NCBI RefSeq assembly: GCF_041438805.1
Contig: NZ_CP109190.1
Location: 9,513,547 to 9,577,546, forward strand
DNA: 64,000 bases
Reading direction: 5' to 3'
Source: Streptomyces sp. NBC_01707
GTDB lineage: Bacteria; Actinomycetota; Actinomycetes; Streptomycetales; Streptomycetaceae
Position numbers and translations under genes: made by a program. Position 1 is the stretch's first letter. Each line of letters opens with the position of its first letter. The notes under the pieces were generated by a model. The model saw only the letters and a list, made by a program, of their open reading frames with translations, did no database searches and had not been told where the DNA came from. This document shows, piece by piece, positions 31,686 to 40,708 of the stretch.

Positions 31686-34600
31686 GTGAGACCCATGCCG
31701 CTGTTTGGCCGCCGCACCGCCACTAAGACCGCCACCCGCTGGCACACCCGGATAGCCGTCACCGTCGCCTTCGTCCTCCTGCCCGGCGTGCTCACGCCGT
31801 TGACCGCGACGGCCCAGGAATCGCATCCGCTGGGCCGGCCCGATCAACCCAAGCCGGTCTCGGCCAAAATGCTCCCGCTGAAGCCGAAGCAGACGGCAAC
31901 CGGACGCCTCATAGCCCGCCAGGCAGCAGCCAACAAGAAGGCGGCGGACCGGGCACTGCGCGACCAGGACACCACCGTGGTCTGGCCGAAGGCTACGACC
32001 GCCACGCTGACCACGCCTACCACTGGAGCGACCAAGGTCACGGCAGGATCCCTGCCCGTTGCCCTGTCCGCCCCCACCGGCAAACAGGCCCGCGCCAAGA
32101 AGGCGGCGCAGACGGTCAAGGTGTCCGTGCTCAGCCACTCGCGGACCACGGCGCTCGGCGTCAAGGGCGTCGCTCTGACCGTCACGGCCCCGCGCAGCGG
32201 CGGAACGGCCGATCTCGCTGTCGACTACTCTGCCTTCGCCGACGCCTACGGCGGCGACTGGGCCGGACGCCTCCAGGTCCTGCGCCTGCCCGACTGTGCC
32301 CTGGCTCATCCCGGCAAGGCATCGTGCCGCAGTACGACGCCTGTGACCTTCACCAACGACCGCCGCGGTCAGAAGCTCCGCACTCACCTCGCCTTCAGCA
32401 CCACCGACCCCGCATCCGCGACAACTGGGTCCGGCACGTCGCCCGCCGCGAAGTCGCAGGTGACCGATGGGCAGACCATGGTGCTCGCGCTCGCGGCGGG
32501 AACCAAGTCCGGCGGTGGAGACTACAAGGCCACCCCGCTGTCGGCGTCCTCGACCTGGCAGGCTGGCGGCTCCTCGGGGACCTTTACCTGGAACTACCCG
32601 CTCAAGGCGCCGCCGGTCGCCGCCGGCCCCAGTCCCGACCTGGCCATCTCCTACGACTCCGGAAGTGTGGACGGTCGTACCGCCAGTACCAACAACCAGG
32701 GCAGCCAGATCGGCGAAGGCTTCGACCTGACCTCCTCCTACGTCGAGCGCAAGTACGGGTCCTGCGACGACGATGGCCAGGACGGCAAGTACGACCTGTG
32801 CTGGAAGTACGACAATGCCTCGCTGGTCCTCAATGGCAAGGCCACCGAGCTGGTCAAGGACGACAGCACCGGCAAGTGGCGCCTCAAGGATGACGACGCC
32901 TCGATCGTCACCCACTCCACCGGCGCCGACAACGGCGATGACGTCACTAGTGGCAAGGGGGACGGAAAGGGCGAGTACTGGACCGTCACCACTGGCGGTG
33001 GCAACAAGTACGTCTTCGGCCTGAACAAGCTCGACGGCGCAGGAAGCGAACGCACCAACAGCGTCTGGACCGTGCCGGTCTTCGGCGACGACGACAGCGA
33101 GCCCGGCTACTCCGACGGCGCCTCCTTCAGCGCACGTGCCAAGACCCAGGCCTGGCGATGGAACCTCGACTACGTCGAGGACACCCACGGCAACGCCATG
33201 AGCTACTGGTACACCGCCGAAACCAACAACTACGACAAGCTCGGCGACGACACCACCGGCACCCCGTACACCCGCGGCGGATACCTCAGCAAAATCCTCT
33301 ACGGCCAGCGGGCCGGCAACCTGTTCTCCGCCACCCCGGCCGCCTCCGGCAAGGTCACCTTCACCTACAACGAGCGCTGCATCCGCGACGACGACGGATG
33401 CGACTCCCTGACCGCCTCCACCAGCGCCCACTGGCCCGACGTCCCCTACGACGCCATCTGCAAGGACGGCGACAAATGCACCGGCAACGCCGGCCCCACC
33501 TTCTTCACCCGCAAACGCCTGACCGGCATCACCACCTACGCCTGGAACGCTGCCCTCACCCCGACCGCCGACTTCCAGGCCGTCGACTCGTGGAAGCTGA
33601 CGCAGGATTACCGGGACCCCGGTGAGACCGGGGACTCCGCCGACCAGTCCCTGTGGCTGAAGTCCATCCAGCACACCGGTGAACACGGCACACCGCTGTC
33701 CACGGACCCGGTCAGCTTCACCAGCGAATTCCTCACCAACCGCGTCGACGGCAGCGCCGACGACATCCTGCCGCTGGCCAAGCCGCGCCTGACCGGCATC
33801 ACGACGGAGACCGGCGCCAAGACCGCCGTCACCTACGCGGCTCCCGACTGCGTTGCCGGCGAGACCATGCCGCGCCCCGACCAGAACACCCGTACCTGCT
33901 ACCCCGTCTACTGGGCACCCAACGGCGGCGAGCCTGTACTGGACTGGTTCCAGAAGTACCCCGTCACCGCCGTCGCGACCAGCGACGAGACGGGCGCCTC
34001 CGGCACCATCAGCGACACCTACCAGTACACCGGCGGCGGGGCCTGGCACTACAACGACGACCCCATGACCCCGCAGAAGGAGCGCACCTGGTCCCTCTGG
34101 CGCGGCTTCGCGAAGGTCACCCACCTCACCGGTCCGAGCAACGGCACCCAGAGCAAGACCGTCAACGTCTACATGCGCGGCATGAACGGTGACCGTCTCC
34201 TGGAGGCGGACGGCAAGACCCTGGACCCGGACGCCCGCAGAACAGCCCAGAGCGCTGGCATCACGGCCGCCGCCCTCACCGATGCGGACCAGTACGCCGG
34301 CTTCACCCGGGAGTCCGTTACCTACGACGGTGCCAGTGAAGTCGCTGGCACGGTAAATGACCCCTGGTCCCACAAGACCGCGACCCAGCACAAGTCGTAC
34401 GCCGACACCGAGGCGTACTACGTCCGCACCGGCGCCAGCCACACCCGCACCCGCATCACCAGCAGCCCGTCCGCGGACCGCACCCGCACGACCGCCACCA
34501 CCTACGACGACTACGGCATGCCACAGACCGTGGAAGACAACGGTGACGACGCCGTTACCGGGGACGAGACCTGCACCCGCACCTGGTACGCCCGCAACAC

Positions 34601-37600
34601 CTCCGCCGGCCTGACCTCACTGCCTTCCCGCAGTCGTACGACCGCCAAGCCGTGCGACACCGCCGACAGCGCACTGAACCTGCCGACCGACTCCACCACC
34701 GCCGGCGACGTCATCTCCGACACCGCCACCACCTACGACGCGACCACCGCCTGGACCGCCGACCAGAGCCCCACGCGAGGCGAGCCCCAATGGACCGGCC
34801 GTGCCAGCGGCTACGACAGCAGCGATCAGCCGAGCTGGCAGAAGCTCAGCACCACGACGTTCGACACACTGGGCAGACCCCTGGTCGTTCGGGACACTGC
34901 TGACACGCAGCTGAGCAAGACCACCTACACTCCGGTCGCCGCCGGTCCCCTGACCGCCGTGGCCGTTGCTGACGCGAAGTTCACGACCAACACCGTCGTC
35001 GACTTCGCCACCGGCGCGCCCACCAAAGTCACCGACCCCAACTCAAAGATCACCGAGACCACCTACGACAGCCTCGGACGCACCACCCAGGTCTGGCTGC
35101 CCAACCGACTCCGCATCGCGAACGCCACACCCAACTACACCTACGCCTACCACCCGTCCCAGGACACCGCGTCCTGGGTCTCCACCAACTCCCTCACACC
35201 GACAGCCTCGGGCTACACCACCACCTACACCATCTACGACTCCCTGCTACGCGCCCGGGAAACCCAGTCCCCCTCCCCGTCGGGCGGCCGCATCGTCAAC
35301 CTGACCCAGTACGACACCCGCGGTCTGACCACCTCCACCCTGTCCGACATCTGGGACGCGCACAACGCACCGTCGGGCACCCCGGCCACCGTCGAGGGCG
35401 GCCAGGCACCCCTGCAGGTGGACACCACCTACGACGGCGCCGCCCGCCCCGTCACCAGCGAGACCAAGGTGCAAGGCGCCCATCGCTGGACCACCACCAC
35501 CGACTACCAGGGCGACCGCGTCATCCAGACGGCCCCCGCCGACGGTCAGGCGACCGCGACATTGACCAACGCCCTGGGCCAGACCACCGAGAGCCGGGAG
35601 TACGCCGCACCGGACGCCACCGGGTCCTACAACCACACCCGCTACACCTACACACCCGCCGGGCAGCAGAAGACCATCACCGCCCACGACAACAGCGTCT
35701 TCTCCTACACCTACGACCTCTTCGGCCGCCAGATAAGCGCCACCGATCCCGACAAGGGCAGCAGCTCCACCCACTACAACAACCTCGACCAGGTCGACTG
35801 GACCCAGGACGCGGAAAACCGCAAGCTCCTCTACCAGTACGACGTACTCGGCCGTAAGACCGACCTGTGGCAGACCGACACCACCGCCGCCAACAAGCTC
35901 GCCCACTGGGACTACGACCAAGCCACCAATGGCAAGGGCCAGCAGGACACCGCCACCCGATACGTCGGCGGCAGCAGCGGGCAGGCCTACATCCAGAAGA
36001 TCACCAAGTTCGACGGCTTCTACAACGCCACCAACACCTCGCTCACCCTCCCGGCCAACGACCCGCTCGTCTCCGCAGGTGTCCCGCAGACACTGAACTT
36101 CGATGCCTTCTACAACGCCACCAATCAGCTGTCCGGCATCGACGACCCTGCCGTCGCCGGCCTGGCCCTGGAAGGCATCACCAACGTCTACGACAACCTC
36201 GGCAGCCTGAAAACCGTCAACGGCACCACCGGATACCTGCTTGGCGCCGCCTACTCCGAACTCGGCGACCTCACCACCCTCACGCTGGGCATGGACGACA
36301 CCAGTTCGGCGAGGAAGGCGTACCTCAATTACGGCTACGAGAACGGCACCCGCCGCCTGACCCGGTCCTACGTCACCGACGACGTCCACGGCTACATGCC
36401 GCAGGACCTCAACTTCAAGCAGGACGACGCGGGCAACGTCACCTCCATCAGCGACGCCAGCACCCTCGGCGGCACCGGCAAGGCCGACAACCAGTGCTTC
36501 ACCTACGACGGCTACAGCCGCCTGACCGAAGCCTGGACCCCCAAGACCGCCGACTGCGCCGACACCGGACGCACCACCGCCAACCTCGGCGGCGCCGCCC
36601 CCTACTGGACCTCCTACAGCTACACCGCCTCCGGGCAGCGCAACACCGAGACACAGAACCTGCCCACCGGCAATCAGAGCACCAACTACGTTTACGGAAC
36701 CGCCAACGGCCAGCCCCACCCCCTGGACCACACCACCGGAACCAAGAACACCACCTACACCTACGACAAGACCGGCAACACGACACACCGGCCCGGCACC
36801 ACGGCAACCCAAACCCTCACCTACAACAGCGAAGGCAAACTCGCCAGCCTCACCGAAGGCACCAAGCAGACCAACTACATCTACGACGCGAACGGCAATC
36901 TCCTGATCCGCCGGGCCACCGGCGACGGCGACACCATCCTCTACCTCGGCGACACCGAAGTCCGCCTCACTATCAAGGGCACCACCAAAACCCTCAGTGG
37001 CACCCGCTACTACACCGCAGGTGGCCAGACCATCGCTGTCCGGACGGCGGTCTCGGGCACCTCAGGGACGAAGCTTGCCTTCCTCGCCGCCGACCACCAC
37101 GGCACCTCCAGCATTGCCCTGGACGCCACGACGTACGCGCTCACGAAGCGCTACAGCACGCCGTTCGGCGCCCCCCGCGGCTCGAAGGCGACCAACTGGC
37201 CCGACGACAAGGCATTCCTCGGCAAACCAGCCGACGAGTCCACGGGTCTGACGCATGTCGGCGCCCGCGAGTACGACCCGGGCATCGGCCAGTTCCTCAG
37301 CGTCGACCCCGTCCTGAGCCTCAACCAGCCGCAGTCCCTCAACGGCTACGCCTACGCCAACAACAGTCCCGTCACTTCCAGCGACCCGACGGGTCTGTGT
37401 ATTGACCCCGGAAACGGACACTGCCAGCCCGACGACGGCGGCAAGAGCGGATCCCAGAAACCGGACCCGGCCTACGGAAACACCAACCCGCCCTACAACG
37501 GCCCATACAACGGAACCCGCGCAAGCGTCGGCACCGCATCCCTGACAAATAGCTCCTCTGGATCGGGGAATCTCATTCTGGGGTCTGAACCTGCCCCGCA

Positions 37601-38249
37601 GCTGCTCTGCTATCAGACCGCTGCATGTATCCCAAACTCGGATCTCTCTGAAACTTTCAATAAGCTCGACAAAATGTTTGATACTGCACAGGCACACCAG
37701 GCGCTCGAGGAGCGGTGCGACAAAAACCCAAGGGCGAGGGAATGTATTGATCTCGCGTTCGATGGCCAGGACTGGGAATCCGCGTACACGAATGAGAAGG
37801 GAGACTTCAATGCATGCACCTCCCACGCCAACCAGGAAACACGGTGTGCTGCGAAAGGGGATCTGTCAGGGCACATCGGGCCGGATTGGCTGGATGAGGC
37901 GGCTCACGGCTACGTAGGGGTGCAGTACTGCATGGCGCTCTGCATCGGAATATCACAGGCTGGCGATGGGCACAGATACTTGAACATAGGTGCGGTTGGC
38001 TTCGGTGGTAGGAGCACCTCTGGCGGAGCGGCTACTGCAGTAAGCGGTGAACAGTCGTGGTTCAGTGTTCAGGCGTGTGGGAGTCTAGGTCCCGGAGTCT
38101 GCGGGACAATCGGAACACGATCCGATCCCAACGTGCCGACATGGTCAACCGCGCAGGCCGGTACGGGCGACTACTGGTATGGAGGGGCCGCTGCTCCAGG
38201 CATCGGGTGGTTTGTCGGTCTCAATGTCGCCTATCCGCTCCCTTGGTAG
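31686..38249 (+). CDS. Secreted RHS/YD-repeat polymorphic toxin
   Basis: 2187 residues. GTG 31686; a signal peptide (hydrophobic core AVTVAFVLLPGVLTPL, cleavage near TATAQES, about 48) predicts Sec export. SpvB/TcdB-like beta region (about 290-560, e.g. SPDLAISYDSGSVDGR, IGEGFDLTSSYVERKYG). YD/RHS repeats run from about 900 to 1840 (TTYDSLGRTTQVW, TYDLFGRQISATDPD, YQYDVLGRKTDLW). The conserved core end AREYDPGIGQFLSVDP and NNSPVTSSDPTGL (Leu about 1904) marks the RHS cage boundary. The last 283 residues are a variable tip: Pro/Gly/Ser linker, a Cys-rich helical part, then a Gly-rich segment ending YPLPW, with no family I recognise. The tip's DNA has visibly lower GC than the core, as expected for an exchanged module. 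The 89-residue membrane protein downstream is its likely immunity partner. Confidence 0.9.
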   Translation: MRPMPLFGRRTATKTATRWHTRIAVTVAFVLLPGVLTPLTATAQESHPLGRPDQPKPVSAKMLPLKPKQTATGRLIARQAAANKKAADRALRDQDTTVVWPKATTATLTTPTTGATKVTAGSLPVALSAPTGKQARAKKAAQTVKVSVLSHSRTTALGVKGVALTVTAPRSGGTADLAVDYSAFADAYGGDWAGRLQVLRLPDCALAHPGKASCRSTTPVTFTNDRRGQKLRTHLAFSTTDPASATTGSGTSPAAKSQVTDGQTMVLALAAGTKSGGGDYKATPLSASSTWQAGGSSGTFTWNYPLKAPPVAAGPSPDLAISYDSGSVDGRTASTNNQGSQIGEGFDLTSSYVERKYGSCDDDGQDGKYDLCWKYDNASLVLNGKATELVKDDSTGKWRLKDDDASIVTHSTGADNGDDVTSGKGDGKGEYWTVTTGGGNKYVFGLNKLDGAGSERTNSVWTVPVFGDDDSEPGYSDGASFSARAKTQAWRWNLDYVEDTHGNAMSYWYTAETNNYDKLGDDTTGTPYTRGGYLSKILYGQRAGNLFSATPAASGKVTFTYNERCIRDDDGCDSLTASTSAHWPDVPYDAICKDGDKCTGNAGPTFFTRKRLTGITTYAWNAALTPTADFQAVDSWKLTQDYRDPGETGDSADQSLWLKSIQHTGEHGTPLSTDPVSFTSEFLTNRVDGSADDILPLAKPRLTGITTETGAKTAVTYAAPDCVAGETMPRPDQNTRTCYPVYWAPNGGEPVLDWFQKYPVTAVATSDETGASGTISDTYQYTGGGAWHYNDDPMTPQKERTWSLWRGFAKVTHLTGPSNGTQSKTVNVYMRGMNGDRLLEADGKTLDPDARRTAQSAGITAAALTDADQYAGFTRESVTYDGASEVAGTVNDPWSHKTATQHKSYADTEAYYVRTGASHTRTRITSSPSADRTRTTATTYDDYGMPQTVEDNGDDAVTGDETCTRTWYARNTSAGLTSLPSRSRTTAKPCDTADSALNLPTDSTTAGDVISDTATTYDATTAWTADQSPTRGEPQWTGRASGYDSSDQPSWQKLSTTTFDTLGRPLVVRDTADTQLSKTTYTPVAAGPLTAVAVADAKFTTNTVVDFATGAPTKVTDPNSKITETTYDSLGRTTQVWLPNRLRIANATPNYTYAYHPSQDTASWVSTNSLTPTASGYTTTYTIYDSLLRARETQSPSPSGGRIVNLTQYDTRGLTTSTLSDIWDAHNAPSGTPATVEGGQAPLQVDTTYDGAARPVTSETKVQGAHRWTTTTDYQGDRVIQTAPADGQATATLTNALGQTTESREYAAPDATGSYNHTRYTYTPAGQQKTITAHDNSVFSYTYDLFGRQISATDPDKGSSSTHYNNLDQVDWTQDAENRKLLYQYDVLGRKTDLWQTDTTAANKLAHWDYDQATNGKGQQDTATRYVGGSSGQAYIQKITKFDGFYNATNTSLTLPANDPLVSAGVPQTLNFDAFYNATNQLSGIDDPAVAGLALEGITNVYDNLGSLKTVNGTTGYLLGAAYSELGDLTTLTLGMDDTSSARKAYLNYGYENGTRRLTRSYVTDDVHGYMPQDLNFKQDDAGNVTSISDASTLGGTGKADNQCFTYDGYSRLTEAWTPKTADCADTGRTTANLGGAAPYWTSYSYTASGQRNTETQNLPTGNQSTNYVYGTANGQPHPLDHTTGTKNTTYTYDKTGNTTHRPGTTATQTLTYNSEGKLASLTEGTKQTNYIYDANGNLLIRRATGDGDTILYLGDTEVRLTIKGTTKTLSGTRYYTAGGQTIAVRTAVSGTSGTKLAFLAADHHGTSSIALDATTYALTKRYSTPFGAPRGSKATNWPDDKAFLGKPADESTGLTHVGAREYDPGIGQFLSVDPVLSLNQPQSLNGYAYANNSPVTSSDPTGLCIDPGNGHCQPDDGGKSGSQKPDPAYGNTNPPYNGPYNGTRASVGTASLTNSSSGSGNLILGSEPAPQLLCYQTAACIPNSDLSETFNKLDKMFDTAQAHQALEERCDKNPRARECIDLAFDGQDWESAYTNEKGDFNACTSHANQETRCAAKGDLSGHIGPDWLDEAAHGYVGVQYCMALCIGISQAGDGHRYLNIGAVGFGGRSTSGGAATAVSGEQSWFSVQACGSLGPGVCGTIGTRSDPNVPTWSTAQAGTGDYWYGGAAAPGIGWFVGLNVAYPLPW

Positions 38250-38314
38250 GGTCATTGTCGTCAGGCGTTGGGTTTACCAAAGGTGCCCCTTTTGGGGTGG
38301 CGAAGGGGTATTGA

Positions 38315-38584
38315 GTGGATTTTCATGAGGTGATTGCAGCCTCGGTTGAGCGAACGCCTCCACCCGCTTGGCTGACCATCCTTCTCTGCTCATTGGCTGC
38401 GCTGGTTGGCGTATTCGTGGCGGCTAATTTCCGGGGCATCCCTAAGCGATGGCATGAGAGTTGGGGTGGGAGTGATCGCCGGGAGTCCTCGTTCTCTTAT
38501 GGGCATCAAAGACTTATCGGTGCCGTCATAGCGGCAGGCGCGATCTGGGGCATAATTGGAGTAATTCTAGGTAGATCTTATTAG
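38315..38584 (+). CDS. Small two-helix membrane protein, candidate immunity protein for the RHS tip
   Basis: 89 residues from GTG 38315, preceded by GAAGGGG at good spacing. Two membrane segments: WLTILLCSLAALVGVFVAA (about 19-37) and RLIGAVIAAGAIWGIIGVIL (about 66-85), with a polar loop RGIPKRWHESWGGSDRRE between. It begins 65 bases after the RHS stop on the same strand and shares the lower GC of the tip. Position, size and membrane nature fit an immunity protein against a membrane-acting toxin. No family recognised; the immunity role is inferred from context. Confidence 0.65.
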   Translation: MDFHEVIAASVERTPPPAWLTILLCSLAALVGVFVAANFRGIPKRWHESWGGSDRRESSFSYGHQRLIGAVIAAGAIWGIIGVILGRSY

Positions 38585-38668
38585 TACGGCAGTTGTAGAT
38601 CGTGATCTTGTCCACGAGCGGCCAGAGCGTTCTCGTCATCGCGATGCTGAGACTCGCTCGACGGGCCT

Positions 38669-38851
38669 CTATCCCGCCGACCCACCTGCCGGGTCCTCTG
38701 CGCCGTCGACGACCGAGCGAACGCACCTCATCCAGTCCTCCCAGGCAGCGGCGTCCGTTGTCCTGCCGTCCGCCTCGATGCCGATGTCGCCCAGGAGCGT
38801 GAGCAGGTCGTCCCCGGCGCGGTTCGCGAACTGCCACACGAACCGCGACAT
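38669..38851 (-). CDS. Small hypothetical protein or fragment
   Basis: 60 residues from ATG 38851: FVWQFANRAGDDLLTLLGD, GIEADGRTTDAAAWEDWMRC. Acidic and helical with Trp near the end, like small immunity-type proteins. It begins 14 bases from the IS6 end at 38865, so its true N-terminus may have been lost. No good ribosome site seen. Confidence 0.4.
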   Translation of the reverse strand: MSRFVWQFANRAGDDLLTLLGDIGIEADGRTTDAAAWEDWMRCVRSVVDGAEDPAGGSAG

Positions 38852-38864
38852 GGCTACGAAGGGC

Positions 38865-39723
38865 GCTGTCACGTTGGCTGACCGGGTGGGATGATCTTCG
38901 TGTTGATCACGCTGGGGAGGGGATCGCTGGTGTCGTCTGTGCCGCCGTCGTACAGGGGGCACCGGTACCCGGTCGAGGTGATCTCCCATTGTGTGTGGCT
39001 GTACTTCCGGTTCTCTCTCAGCTTCCGTGAGGTGGAGGAGCTGATGTTCCAGCGCGGCGTGATCGTCTCCCACGAGACCATCCGCCGCTGGTGCCGGAAG
39101 TTCGGCCAGGCCTACGCCAACGGGCTGCGTCGCCGCCGGCCCCGGCCCGGCGACAAACGGCACCTGGACGAGGTGTTCATCAAGATCAACGGCGAGCTGA
39201 AGTATCTGTGGCGGGCCGTCGACCAGGACGGCAACGTCCTCGACATCCTCGTCCAGAACCGACGGGACAAGGGTGCGGCCAGGCGGTTCTTCCGCCGTTT
39301 GATGAAGAGGACCCGGACGGTGCCGCGGGTGATCGTCACGGACAAGCTGCGTTCCTACGGCGCCGCCCACCGCGAGGTCCTGCCCTCGGTGGAGCACCGC
39401 TCGCACAAGGGCTTGAACAATCGGGCCGAGAACTCCCACCAGCCGGCCCGGCAGCGTGAACGGGCGATGAAGGGCTTCCGCAGCGTTGGTGGAGCGCAGC
39501 GGTTCCTGTCCGCGTTCAGCGGCATCTCACCTCACTTCCGCACCCGGCGACATCTCCGCACCGCCGCCGACCACCGCTTCGAAATGACCATCCGCTTCAC
39601 CATCTGGGACCAGATCACCGGCGCCACGGGCCTGCCCACCGCGGCCTGAGCACCAGCCCGGAACGCGGCCCCACCATGCCCCGACACACCGTCAGGCACC
39701 CACGCACCCAACAACGTGACAAC
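38865..39723 (+). mobile_element. IS6 family insertion sequence
   Basis: 859 bp bounded by imperfect inverted repeats, GCTGTCACGTTGGCTG at the left and (reverse) GTTGTCACGTTGTTGG at the right. One transposase gene. The 8 bases outside each end differ (no target duplication), consistent with an IS6-type adjacent deletion that removed DNA between the RHS-linked genes and the lamin-tail fragment. Confidence 0.85.
38891..39649 (+). CDS. IS6 (IS26-like) family transposase
   Basis: About 252 residues. Helix-turn-helix region: YPVEVISHCVWLYFRFSLSF, REVEELMFQRGVIVSHETIR. DDE catalytic triad: Asp in RHLDEVFIKINGE, Asp in VIVTDKLRSYGAA, Glu in NNRAENSHQPARQRER. Length is typical for IS6 (about 230-250), so the gene looks intact. 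The N-terminal start (ATG 38891) may be one of several; the family motif starts around residue 18. Confidence 0.92.
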   Translation: MIFVLITLGRGSLVSSVPPSYRGHRYPVEVISHCVWLYFRFSLSFREVEELMFQRGVIVSHETIRRWCRKFGQAYANGLRRRRPRPGDKRHLDEVFIKINGELKYLWRAVDQDGNVLDILVQNRRDKGAARRFFRRLMKRTRTVPRVIVTDKLRSYGAAHREVLPSVEHRSHKGLNNRAENSHQPARQRERAMKGFRSVGGAQRFLSAFSGISPHFRTRRHLRTAADHRFEMTIRFTIWDQITGATGLPTAA

Positions 39724-39724
39724 A

Positions 39725-39995
39725 CCGCTACGTCGTCAAGGACGCCGCCGGGAACCGGTTCACGTTCCCCGCGAACCACTACCTGCAGCCCGGCGACTAC
39801 GTGAAACTCCGGGGCGGCAACGGCACCGACTCCGACGCCAAGAACGTCGTCTACCGCGACAACTGCAACTTCATGTGGAACAACGGCAAGGACACGATCT
39901 ACCTCTACAAGCCCTCCGGCGCCCGCGCGGACGTCCACTCCTACACGAAGAGCAAGAACGACCGCGACGGCAACGGCTACATCACCTACCACTGA
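39725..39995 (+). pseudogene. Lamin-tail-domain protein, C-terminal fragment
   Basis: Open frame from the IS6 end: YVVKDAAGNRFTFPANHYL, PGDYVKLRGGNGTDSD, NVVYRDNCNFMWNNGKDTIY, LYKPSGARADVHSYTKSK, then a stop. This is the C-terminal two-thirds of a secreted Streptomyces lamin-tail (LTD) protein; signal peptide and start were removed with the IS6 event. The ATG at 39801 could start a short product, but that would lack the first strands. Confidence 0.75.
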
Positions 39996-40046
39996 ACCCG
40001 CAGAGATCGCGGCCCCACCGCCTGGCGCGGTGGGGGCAGCGCGCTG

Positions 40047-40225
40047 CCTCCCACGCGGGAAGGGTGTGCTTGCCGAGTTGTGCGCCCGCATCGGGGTGTG
40101 CAAGAGACGCTCTACCTGGACTTCGCTTCCAAGGACGGCCTCGTGGAGAGCGTGCTGGAAGCGCGCAGCGAGCGGGACAACGCGTGGCTGGCCGAGACCT
40201 TCGCGGCCGCCGGCGTCGACCAGTA
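40047..40225 (+). pseudogene. TetR family regulator fragment
   Basis: Frameshifted: LAELCARIGVCK then LDFASKDGLVESVLEARSER and WLAETFAAAGVDQ before TAG. It covers the recognition helix to the first helix of the ligand domain, with a deletion of the YxxF turn. Confidence 0.6.
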
Positions 40226-40345
40226 GTTGCCTTCGCGTTGGTAGTGCTCGCGGGCGGCGGTGAGGTGGAGTGCCCATTTGTCGGCCTGCGTGCGGCGCGG
40301 GGGCGGCTTCTCGTCTTCGGTGGCGGGCTTGATCCCGACGCGAGC
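40226..40345 (-). pseudogene. Helicase-associated-domain fragment
   Basis: Minus strand reads TEDEKPPPRRTQADKWALHL then TAAREHYQREGNYW, the start of a helicase-associated (HA) repeat like those in the helicase at 62475-64000. Forty residues, directly joined to the TetR fragment. Confidence 0.6.
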
Positions 40346-40419
40346 GCCTGCCTACTCATGGTCGAGAGCTGAGCGGGACCGGCCGCGCCCGGTACGGCAG
40401 CAGAGCCCCGATACGGCAG

Positions 40420-40454
40420 CAGGACCCGGACCGCGCGTCGCGGTCCGGGTCCTG
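40420..40454 (-). terminator. Strong hairpin (16-bp perfect stem)
   Basis: CAGGACCCGGACCGCG, loop CGT, then the exact complement. It lies after the minus-strand gene end at 40488, and no T run follows: a Streptomyces-type terminator. A short direct repeat ACGGCAGCAG precedes it. Confidence 0.75.
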
Positions 40455-40487
40455 CCCCGTGCGGTGCCGCCCTGCGGCGGCGCTGCG

Positions 40488-40640
40488 TCAGCTCTGTGCG
40501 GTGTCGTCGCCCGCCTGCCCGACGCCCTCAGCTGCGCGTGCCTTCTCGCGCATCATGCGCACCAGCTCCGCCTTCTGGTCGGCTGCACCCTGGCGGTCGA
40601 GGTTGCGGTGCGGACCGTTGCTCTGCCGTTCGGCGCGGGA
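40488..40640 (-). pseudogene. C-terminal piece of an unidentified protein
   Basis: Reads DRQGAADQKAELVRMMREKA then RAAEGVGQAGDDTAQS and a stop at 40488, followed by a strong terminator, so it looks like the true end of a gene whose upstream part is gone. Charged, helical; family unknown. Confidence 0.4.
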
Positions 40641-40655
40641 CAGCTTGCATCCAGG

Positions 40656-40685
40656 TGGGGCCTGGCCCAGGTGTGCCAGGCCCCA
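40656..40685 (-). terminator. Hairpin after the 41-kb immunity-like gene
   Basis: TGGGGCCTGGC, 8-base loop, GCCAGGCCCCA: perfect 11-bp stem located 23 bases after the stop of the minus-strand gene 40709-41047. Confidence 0.75.
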
Positions 40686-40708
40686 CATTGGCCAATACCG
40701 ATGTGTTG

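Noticed and set aside
31671..34442. A 923-codon open frame on the minus strand, Val/Gly-rich
   Set aside because: Antisense of the RHS gene; it arises from G/C-rich third positions. No domain, and the sense strand carries clear RHS motifs.
35247..36812. A 521-codon minus-strand open frame, Gly/Val-rich
   Set aside because: Shadow of the RHS repeat region; composition only, no motif.
38249..38314. Short CCCC-TTTT-GGGG hairpin after the RHS stop as a terminator
   Set aside because: Stem too short and located directly before the small membrane gene that appears co-transcribed; not called as a terminator.
40395..40425. Short direct repeats ACGGCAGCAG as a possible CRISPR or iteron array
   Set aside because: Only two copies, no regular spacers, adjoining a terminator hairpin; no cas genes in the window.
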